A DNA stretch of 64,000 nucleotides. It comes from Stentor roeselii. Lineage: Eukaryota > Ciliophora > Heterotrichea > Heterotrichida > Stentoridae. Both the position numbers and the translations under genes were made by a program. Within the stretch, counting starts at the first letter, position 1, and each line of letters opens with the position of its first letter. The notes beneath the pieces are model-generated. The model ran no database searches and was not told the origin of the DNA. It was given only the letters and a program-made list of their open reading frames with translations. Positions 9,255 to 17,455 of this stretch are shown here, one piece after another. Location of the stretch: positions 54,890 through 118,889 of the forward strand of contig RSEH01000150.1 of NCBI GenBank assembly GCA_006503475.1, written 5' to 3'.

Positions 9255-9408
9255 AATCTGAATAAATAAAGAAAATTCTTGAATTAGTTATCATTTCATT
9301 CAACCCTCTTGTTTTAATAATTCATCTCCTATATTAAATCCATTTATAAATAAATAAGCATCTTATTCAAACATATGCATATCAAAAATTATGCAATATC
9401 AAAATCTT

Positions 9409-12400
9409 CTATTTATTTAAAATTTTATCAAGTTTTTCCTCAATCTTTCCAAACATTTTCTCAAACTCATCATGCTTCTTCTCAATTTTTTCTTCAATCC
9501 TTTCATAAGCTAAAGCAACATTACTCTGTCCATTCAACAAGACCTTAAACTTTCCCTGAATATCTTTAGAAATCCTTTCAACTTTCATCTGAATTTCCTT
9601 AATTTTCCCTCCCCAAGCTTCCTGATCACGGTCCTCGATTTCCAGGTCACAAAGTTGCAAAAACCCTTTTTTCCTCTTCACTCTTCCCAAAAGACACAAA
9701 CTTTCAACTCGAGCAATGACGTCCATTTTTTCTCGATAGTCAGATTCAAGAGCTTCTATTTGGAACTTGTCGAAAGAGTCGCTTAAAATAGCGATTAAAA
9801 GGTTAAGCATCATAACAATATTTAACAAAGAGGCTAAAACAAAGTAAAAGTATTCAATGTCAGGTTCATGACTTGCTTCGAAGACTCCAAAGTTGAGTTC
9901 ATAAGGAATTTTCCATAACATGTGAAAATTGTCGAACTTTTGACCCACTGAGGCAATAAAAAGACCTCCAAAGGCAACTGTTGAGTACATGAAAATTATT
10001 AAAAATGAATAGGTCTCTTGAGTTACCCTTTTTAATAAGGCAATGTAAAAACGGGTCGCGTTGAAGGCTTTAAAAATGTTGAGACCTTTTAAAAAGTTTA
10101 GAAAAACCATTAGCCACTTTAGGTATCTGAAGTCTTTATTAGTCATTTCGAAAAACACCCAAGTCAAAGAAACTAAAACACTTGTTAAGTCCAGTAAGTT
10201 CCTACTGCATCTTAGATAATATTTTAATCCTTCATACTTCACCTGTAGAAACTCATGGATCAACATAAAGGAATTTAAAGTAAAGAAACTTAAAATCACT
10301 GAAAAATCACGAACTTGAACTGAAATACAAAAAATCATCAAAATTAACTCAAAGGCTAAAACGAAACTCAGTCCTAGAATAAGTTTAAAAAAAGTCTTGA
10401 ATTTGTAATCAAGAATAGTTTTAATGAGCTTAGTTGTAAAAATTTTCTTATTTTTACTAAAAGTCAGGGACCTGATCAACTGAAAAAAACCTTGACTACC
10501 GTGAGTTAATTCAAGTTCAAAAGGAGTTGTTCGATATTCAATAAAATGCTCGGATTTTTTGCATATTTTAGAAACACCAGAGCCTGTTTTAAACTTTTTA
10601 AAGTAAATCTTACTGTGTTCTGTTAGAATCATCACAGGAGGCACAAAACAACGAACACTGTTTGGAAGACTTTTGTCTTTTGATAAGAAAAAAATGCTTT
10701 CTAAGAATTGAGGAACTAATGATGAAGAAAGTTTCAATATTTTTAGTAAATCGTCTCTTAGAGCGAATGTGTATTCAAAAAATTTTTCTTCATTGGATTT
10801 GCTCAGGTCTATTAAAAACTTTAAAATTACATCTGATGATTTTTGTGAATCTTTAGATATTGCATAATAAAGTGGAGAGTTTTTAGATAAATCTCTCCTA
10901 ATTGGGCAACCTAACTTTAATGCTTTTTCCAAATGCTGGAAGTACCCGAGGTAGCAGTAAAGATGAGCCAGGTTAATCTGTCCAGCCATCATTATCTTGC
11001 AATCAGTTTCAACCGGCAGAAGTTTTTTACAGAACCTCTGACGAAACCCATTATAAACAAGAGCCGGGTATATTTTTAATGACTCAGCATAAGACTCAAA
11101 CGATTTTGGCATTTTTTCTTTGTGAGAGCTGCAAAATCGATGACTTAAAATTCGATTATCTTGTGAGTTTCTCTGATTTGCGTTGGTTTCTTCAGGGCCT
11201 GAATGGTCTAACTCTTTAAGGTACTGGCTCAGTTTCCACACTTTTAAAGTAGTGTCCCTTGAACCACTTATCAAGTATTTGCTTGACTCAGTTAATCCAA
11301 GACTACCGACTAAATCAGTATGGCCTTTGAATGTTGCTTCTTCTCGCTTTTCACTAACGTTAAAAATTATTATTGTTCCTGTCATTGTACCGACTATTAT
11401 GAAATTTCCACATCCGGTCGTTACACAACTTTGGACTGGATGAATTGATTTGAATGTGAAAAATTCAACTTTTCGCTCAATATCAAATATTTTTATATCA
11501 ACTCCGTTTGAGATGATTGTAAAGTAAGAGTAAGATAAGATATTCATTATAACTGGCCATTTAGCAAAATGTTCAAAAAAGCTAGATAAAATCTGAAAAC
11601 TATCAGCATCAACTAGCTTAAAGCTCTTATCACTAAGTACAACAATAATTTTTTTATAGTCAGAAGTAAACCTAAACCCAAAAACCTCAGATTGAAATTT
11701 TCTATTATTCAAGATTTTTTTTTTCTTGAGGTCATACGAATCAAGAGTTCCATCAAGTACACTAAGTACAACAACATCATTCAAATTAAAGTCCATGAAA
11801 GACACAAAATCCGAGTAAGCAAGACAAGAAACCTCATCAAAACTTCCAAGACTCCAAAACCAAGCCTTATAATCCCCAGAGCAGCATCCAACAAAATCAG
11901 AAAAAAACGAAAGCTTAAGTCGATGAATAGAAAATGCAGGTCCTTTGAACGTCTGAATTAAAATTCCATTAAAAACATCCCAAACTTTAATAGTAGAGTC
12001 CCAAGAGGCACTTAGCACCTTTTTGCCGTCATTAGTCTGTTCAAGACAGCTGACGTAATGAGTATGAGCTTTGAGACTGTGAAGATTTCGACATTCCTTC
12101 AACTTCCAGATGACCACCAAGCCGTCCCACCCGCCACTGACAACAAAGTTGTAGTCATTAGTAATTAAAATGCAACTCACGTTTCCTCCATGGCCGTTTA
12201 AACTAGTTTTCATGTTCTGGTCGTTGATGTCCCAAAACTTTACAGTCCTATCAAAACTGCAACTGATAATTTGACTACCAAAGACTTCCATTTGTGTTAT
12301 CATTCCAGTGTGACCCTCTAGAACAACTTCAGTTCTCTTTTCAGAGAGATTATCGACTAGAATATAACGATATGATGAACTTACTAGAAGGTTGTTGCCG

Positions 12401-13308
12401 ACAAATCGGAGAAAGCTGATGAAATTTTGGTGATTCTCTTGAATGAATTGAATTGACTTTGATTTTAAATTCCAAACACGAACTGTGCGGTCTTGTGAAC
12501 CACTTGCTAGAAGACTGTCGTCGAAGTTGAAGGCAAGTGAGTAGATTTCACCGACATGGCCGAAAAAACTAGAAATTTCTTCGAAATTTCTGAGATTCCA
12601 AAGTTTTACTGAATTTCCACCTCCTGAAGCGACTAGGTCTTGCTTATGACTGATTATAAAACAGTTAATTGAAGTCTTATGCCCTTGAAAGCAGCCTTTT
12701 TCTTTTAAACTTGCGATTTTCCATAGTTTTAAAGTCCCATCCTGTGAACTAGATGCTAAAAACTTCTCTTTTACAATCAAAAGTGTAATAATCGGCCCTG
12801 AATGAGCTAAAATTTGAGTTTCTTTGTCATTTGTTAGAAATTTCCAGATTCTGATGACGGAATCGTCTGATCCGACGCAGGCTGTTTCTTCATCTAAAGT
12901 AAAACAAATCGTTTCAGGCACTGCAGGGCTAAGGTTGAGTCTTTTGATGAATTTTGACAGGATGACATCAAAAACAGCTACAGTGCAGTCATGTGAAGCA
13001 CTCAATAAATAGCTGTCAAGAGTGGAGATCTTCAGGTTGACTACTCCTTTTGTATGATATTTGTATGTGCTTTTTTCTTCGTGTTTCTCCAGGTTGTACT
13101 CGATTATTGATCCACCTTCGCAGCCGATGAATAATTCGTTTGTTGTCTTGGTTTTTATGAAGTTGAAAAAGGCTGAATCTCCTTGAGAAGAGTGAAAAAA
13201 CATTGGATAGTCACTTTTTAGTGTGTCGACTAGAGATTTTATACTTGATTTCTCAATGGTATTTGGAAAGACTGTTGCATCGTGAGGGATGTAATTGGAA
13301 TTTAACAT
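9409..13308 (-). CDS. WD40-repeat / TRP-like cation channel fusion protein (copy B)
   Basis: 1299 residues, with the same domain order as copy A: about 14 WD40-like repeats (residues about 50-690), a conserved linker with the YPALVYNGFRQRF block, then channel helices. The last helix again carries NIVMMLNLLIAILSDSF, preceded by the strongly conserved LWKIPYELNFGVFEAS pore region. Copy B has a longer C-terminal helical tail (about 1240-1299) rich in Glu and Lys, likely a coiled coil. The two copies are a head-to-tail tandem duplication with considerable divergence in the propellers and highest identity near the pore. The function is inferred from the fold: a gated cation channel of the cell or ciliary membrane. 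Confidence 0.85.
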   Translation of the reverse strand: MLNSNYIPHDATVFPNTIEKSSIKSLVDTLKSDYPMFFHSSQGDSAFFNFIKTKTTNELFIGCEGGSIIEYNLEKHEEKSTYKYHTKGVVNLKISTLDSYLLSASHDCTVAVFDVILSKFIKRLNLSPAVPETICFTLDEETACVGSDDSVIRIWKFLTNDKETQILAHSGPIITLLIVKEKFLASSSQDGTLKLWKIASLKEKGCFQGHKTSINCFIISHKQDLVASGGGNSVKLWNLRNFEEISSFFGHVGEIYSLAFNFDDSLLASGSQDRTVRVWNLKSKSIQFIQENHQNFISFLRFVGNNLLVSSSYRYILVDNLSEKRTEVVLEGHTGMITQMEVFGSQIISCSFDRTVKFWDINDQNMKTSLNGHGGNVSCILITNDYNFVVSGGWDGLVVIWKLKECRNLHSLKAHTHYVSCLEQTNDGKKVLSASWDSTIKVWDVFNGILIQTFKGPAFSIHRLKLSFFSDFVGCCSGDYKAWFWSLGSFDEVSCLAYSDFVSFMDFNLNDVVVLSVLDGTLDSYDLKKKKILNNRKFQSEVFGFRFTSDYKKIIVVLSDKSFKLVDADSFQILSSFFEHFAKWPVIMNILSYSYFTIISNGVDIKIFDIERKVEFFTFKSIHPVQSCVTTGCGNFIIVGTMTGTIIIFNVSEKREEATFKGHTDLVGSLGLTESSKYLISGSRDTTLKVWKLSQYLKELDHSGPEETNANQRNSQDNRILSHRFCSSHKEKMPKSFESYAESLKIYPALVYNGFRQRFCKKLLPVETDCKIMMAGQINLAHLYCYLGYFQHLEKALKLGCPIRRDLSKNSPLYYAISKDSQKSSDVILKFLIDLSKSNEEKFFEYTFALRDDLLKILKLSSSLVPQFLESIFFLSKDKSLPNSVRCFVPPVMILTEHSKIYFKKFKTGSGVSKICKKSEHFIEYRTTPFELELTHGSQGFFQLIRSLTFSKNKKIFTTKLIKTILDYKFKTFFKLILGLSFVLAFELILMIFCISVQVRDFSVILSFFTLNSFMLIHEFLQVKYEGLKYYLRCSRNLLDLTSVLVSLTWVFFEMTNKDFRYLKWLMVFLNFLKGLNIFKAFNATRFYIALLKRVTQETYSFLIIFMYSTVAFGGLFIASVGQKFDNFHMLWKIPYELNFGVFEASHEPDIEYFYFVLASLLNIVMMLNLLIAILSDSFDKFQIEALESDYREKMDVIARVESLCLLGRVKRKKGFLQLCDLEIEDRDQEAWGGKIKEIQMKVERISKDIQGKFKVLLNGQSNVALAYERIEEKIEKKHDEFEKMFGKIEEKLDKILNK

Positions 13309-13910
13309 TTTTATGGGTTTTGCAGAGGCGTGAGGATTTTTATTGCTGGAGGTAGTTGGATTAGGTGATGTAAGGATTTACTGGTTTTTATTATGGTCAT
13401 TTTAGGATTATTAAAGATTATGTTGACAAATCACTTTTTTTAGATTATTTTTATTGATTTGAATTGAAAATTTATAACTAATAAACTGATTCGGATTAAT
13501 TGAAACTTAATTTGACATTGAGTAATTAAAATTATCTTAGAGTTTGCTTATTATATTTTTAGATGATAGTTATAAATAATAAACTTAAATTGCATGAATC
13601 GTCTCATACTTGAAAGAATTCTAAATGTTTTGATAAATGCATGCTTAGCTAGTCTAAGATTATTCAAAAATTCATTATTTTCATATAAACTGATCTTAAT
13701 CTCTTTAAAATTCGTGAATCTGGGTTTATTAATGAATATTTTACCTATATACAACATTTTATAGAGTTAATTATATTCATATGTTATAAAAGTTCTCTTT
13801 ATTATTATTTCTGCTACACAAAATTCCTGTAAAACTAAAAATACTATTATTTCTCATAGTATTATTAATAAATTATCTCTCTATAATTAAACTGCTATTT
13901 GATTAATTAT
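13309..13910. other. Intergenic region
   Basis: About 600 nt between the start of channel copy B (minus) and the end of the receptor gene (minus). The right-to-left promoter of copy B should lie near 13310-13400, a G/T-rich stretch on the plus strand. A 68-codon open frame (13551-13757, minus) is AT-driven and I do not call it. No RNA gene or repeat is seen. Confidence 0.5.
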
Positions 13911-16900
13911 CTAAGACTTGATACTCTGTGAAGAGTCATTAACTTGGTCATAATACAAAGAGTCCTTCTTGAAAATGTCATAAGTTGAAAAAAACTGAAA
14001 CTTTATAAAGTTGTTAATAGGAATTCCGATTTCCTTTCTAAACCCTTTAGGACACTTACTTGCAGCCAAAATTCCAGCAAATATTCCTGCAAAGCATCCA
14101 AAACCAAGCAAAAAGTAAAAATACCAGAAGTTGCCAAATAAAACGTAAAAACTCGATATAAAAATACACCAAAAACTTAAAAACAAGGACATAATTTGAA
14201 CCACATTCGCTCTTTTATAATTATAAGGCTGTAAAACACAAGTAAGGACAAGAAAAACAGCCAAAATTCCACTAATCAAGAATCCTGAAGTCGAAGAATC
14301 CGGTTTTTTGACAAGTTTTTTAATGACAATAGTTGAAACTTGAACATTGGTCAGAATCAACAAGTATAAAGGCTTTGTTTTAACATGAGCATCTTGTTTT
14401 AATTCCCAGTAAGGCCTAAGAAAAGCGAAAACTGATGAAAATAAATACAAACAAACTGTTCCGCTTACCAGAAATGAAAGATGTTTTTCTTTATAACAAA
14501 AAGTTTTGCAGTCTTTTTCCAGATAACTCGAAGTCAAAGATTCGCCGACACCTTCTTCACAGTCATAAATCGATAGTACCAAGTAAACAATAGGGAAAAG
14601 CCCGACTTGCCCTGAAAAATGACTGAGAACCTTCAAGATTTTAACAATTTTCTGAAAAAATAAACGTTTTTCTAAGTTAATTAAAACTCTTGCATAGTCT
14701 AGCAAAGCGATGAAAGAAGATAAAAAACAAGTTACGAGTAAAATCAAGTAAAAATTCCAGTATTTGTATTTTTCGAATCCAAAATAACTTAAAACATCGA
14801 AGCCTACTAAAAAGTTGATCTTTGTCACACTTCTTGAAATTATCCCGTTTTCAGGCTCGAGTGTTATGAACTGAAAGAACTCAAATATGAAAAAAGAAAA
14901 GAAATAAATGTCGTCTAAGTTTATAAGCTCTCCTGTGACGAATTCAGCAATTTGATAATTGAACACTTTCCATGAAATTAAAGAAAAAATCACTGTGATC
15001 AGAATTAAAATAACTGAAAAGATCATTTTCATTGTTTTTGCCTTTTCAGAGATTTGAATTACTCTTTGGTCAAAGCCGCAGTTGTTTAATTCGATGTAGT
15101 TTGAAGGTGTTGAACCTCCTACCCAGTTTCCAGGGTTCAGGTAAATGACTGTGTTTGTTGAGTATCTGTCTAGGATTAAAAAGTCGATTACTTCTGTGTT
15201 GTTTTTATCATTGTTTAGGATCACTTGTCTGAATAGAATTTTTCCACTGGTTCTTGTGTTGAAGCCTGGACTGAAGAAAATTCCTCCTATGCAGCCGACC
15301 ATTCTCTGTCGTCTCATTGCTTTAATTAGCAAGTAAGGATCTTCAAAATCTTCCCCAATACTTACCAGTTCCTGAATTGTAGTTTTTATTAAGAGGAAGG
15401 CATCATAAGTCAGACACATGAAGTTAATATCTTGAAACTTAGCCTCAAGTTCATGTTTCAATTTAATGCCCAGTTGACCTTCCCACTCTTTATAGCCCAT
15501 AATCATGTTTCCTTGAATTAATTCTAATCTTTTTTTCAAGTAAATTTGATTGGTTTCACTTCCCATTTTCTCAATATAATAAGGATCCCAAAAGGTAAAA
15601 AAATCTCCTTTTCTTAAACCTGCATCGTATAGGGCTTCTAGTATTAGCCCTGGGTCATTACAATAAATGATGAAAAATCTGCAGCGACTTTTTTTAGCAA
15701 ATTTGAAATATTGTTCGTATTTCGGGTAATCTTCTCTAGAGTAGTTTGCAGGTAAGATTCTTAAATTAGGTGGATTGATAATATTAAGTCCAAAAAGTAG
15801 TAAAACTTCTATGATAGGGTTAACAATTGATAAGTAATCATCAGTAGCCAAAATTATCAAGTCATTCCATTTAAAATTTTTTGCGATCAAAGAAGGTCCA
15901 GAAAGTGCAAAATCGATTATGGACAAGCTTAGTGTAAGATACTCTGGATATGTAGTTTGATTTTCTAGGCCTTGTAATATTCCATAGCCTGCTACTTGTG
16001 GTATGAAAAGTCTCATTTGTTTCAAGGTTATCAAATTTCCAAAAGCTCCAAACGCAGCATTACTCGTCAGATAAGCAACAGGAGGGTTATAAAACACAGC
16101 AGAAAGGCACGAAAAGTACCAATATGGTTCAAAAGCAACATTCCCACAATTGGTACTTTTAGTGATAAACTCAAAGTTTTCCAATTCATTATTTAAATTG
16201 GCCTGTTGAATTCCATAAAGAGCCCCTTGATACCACTCCGAATAGATAGGATTACTGACACTAGAATTCAATTCATTCGACCCATTCGCAATAAATAAAC
16301 TGATCTGTGATTTCAAGCTAATAATTCCTTGACTCATCGCTTGCGGGTAATAAAAAACAACAGACCCATTGAAAAACCCAACAATTTCCTTCAAAGAATT
16401 CTTTACTTTAACGATTTGAATTTCAGAGCAAAAATGATTCTGACAGTCTTCAAACAAATCGACATTCGACTCTCTTTTCTTTTCCAGGAATTTCAAAATG
16501 ATTTCATAAATCATTGAATAAAAAGAACTTGAGTTTGTCAGAAACTCTTGTGTCAAAATAATTGAATTTTCCAAAAATACTTGACCTGCTGTCAATGTAG
16601 GAAAGAAAAAATTGATACTTTTTTGATCTAGTTTTAAATCTTTTAATACCTGCTGAAAGTTTAGCAGAAAGTTTCCATAACCGATGATTATCAGGTTTTT
16701 AAGACCTGCTGCTTTTATCAGTCTTTTCGCAATTTTCGTGTATCTTTCTTTGTCGCTGGTTTCGGAAATCGTGTAGGTTGAAGTCATTTCTGGAAATTTT
16801 AACTTGATTGAGTTCATTAGTTGGATTGACTCTTGTGAAGAACTTGATAAAATCGCGAATTGAGTCCAGTTTAAGGCTTTTATTGTATTTTCGATGATTT

Positions 16901-17225
16901 TCGCTTCTTGATTATGATGTAAGAGAAGTGAAAACCTTCTTTTTGATGATGAGTTTTCAGGGACTTTAGTAATTGTCAGGTAGTTTGTTTGTAGTTGTTC
17001 TGATAGCATATCAAGAAATGTGAGGTAAAAAACATCTTCGGTTATGTCAATAATTAGGGTGATCTGGTGAATGAGGTTTGGACTTGGTTTAGACAAGATT
17101 TCAAGCTGGTTGGGGAAGTCTTGAAATAAGTTGAGTAGTTCTGGGGATGTCTTGTTACTGTGAATGATCAGTAATGATGAGTAGTCTAGGGCATGACCCG
17201 CGCTTATTAGTAACAGGATAATCAT
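13911..17225 (-). CDS. Multi-helix receptor with periplasmic-binding-like ligand domain
   Basis: 1104 residues. A signal peptide (residues 1 to about 13, MIILLLISAGHALD) leads into a long extracellular part of about 700 residues with the alternating alpha/beta pattern of the receptor ligand-binding (ANF receptor, Peripla_BP) fold, including a Cys-bearing stretch near 290-310 and many N-glycosylation sites. From about 730 there are eight or nine hydrophobic helices ending near 1060 and a short cytosolic tail. The plan resembles class C GPCRs, but the helix count appears higher than seven and I see no class C signature, so G-protein coupling is not claimed. It is probably a cell-surface chemoreceptor. 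The stop is TAG. Confidence 0.72.
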   Translation of the reverse strand: MIILLLISAGHALDYSSLLIIHSNKTSPELLNLFQDFPNQLEILSKPSPNLIHQITLIIDITEDVFYLTFLDMLSEQLQTNYLTITKVPENSSSKRRFSLLLHHNQEAKIIENTIKALNWTQFAILSSSSQESIQLMNSIKLKFPEMTSTYTISETSDKERYTKIAKRLIKAAGLKNLIIIGYGNFLLNFQQVLKDLKLDQKSINFFFPTLTAGQVFLENSIILTQEFLTNSSSFYSMIYEIILKFLEKKRESNVDLFEDCQNHFCSEIQIVKVKNSLKEIVGFFNGSVVFYYPQAMSQGIISLKSQISLFIANGSNELNSSVSNPIYSEWYQGALYGIQQANLNNELENFEFITKSTNCGNVAFEPYWYFSCLSAVFYNPPVAYLTSNAAFGAFGNLITLKQMRLFIPQVAGYGILQGLENQTTYPEYLTLSLSIIDFALSGPSLIAKNFKWNDLIILATDDYLSIVNPIIEVLLLFGLNIINPPNLRILPANYSREDYPKYEQYFKFAKKSRCRFFIIYCNDPGLILEALYDAGLRKGDFFTFWDPYYIEKMGSETNQIYLKKRLELIQGNMIMGYKEWEGQLGIKLKHELEAKFQDINFMCLTYDAFLLIKTTIQELVSIGEDFEDPYLLIKAMRRQRMVGCIGGIFFSPGFNTRTSGKILFRQVILNNDKNNTEVIDFLILDRYSTNTVIYLNPGNWVGGSTPSNYIELNNCGFDQRVIQISEKAKTMKMIFSVILILITVIFSLISWKVFNYQIAEFVTGELINLDDIYFFSFFIFEFFQFITLEPENGIISRSVTKINFLVGFDVLSYFGFEKYKYWNFYLILLVTCFLSSFIALLDYARVLINLEKRLFFQKIVKILKVLSHFSGQVGLFPIVYLVLSIYDCEEGVGESLTSSYLEKDCKTFCYKEKHLSFLVSGTVCLYLFSSVFAFLRPYWELKQDAHVKTKPLYLLILTNVQVSTIVIKKLVKKPDSSTSGFLISGILAVFLVLTCVLQPYNYKRANVVQIMSLFLSFWCIFISSFYVLFGNFWYFYFLLGFGCFAGIFAGILAASKCPKGFRKEIGIPINNFIKFQFFSTYDIFKKDSLYYDQVNDSSQSIKS

Positions 17226-17455
17226 TTATATGCTCAAAATGATTTTTATTATATTTATAGTTAATAAAGTTATTCCCAGTGATTTTTTGTCTCTGATTAC
17301 CTCATGCATAATTTTCAATGAAACATTATAAAAATGGACCAGGTAATCACCTAGAAAATATAAAAACCCATCATCAACCACTTAGATTCGAAATCCCAAT
17401 ATTCTCTATGATAAATAATAAACTACCTTAAAATCTTCCATTCCCATCAATAATC

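Noticed and set aside
13551-13757. 68-codon AT-rich frame
   Set aside because: No coding character and no context; likely chance in AT-rich DNA.
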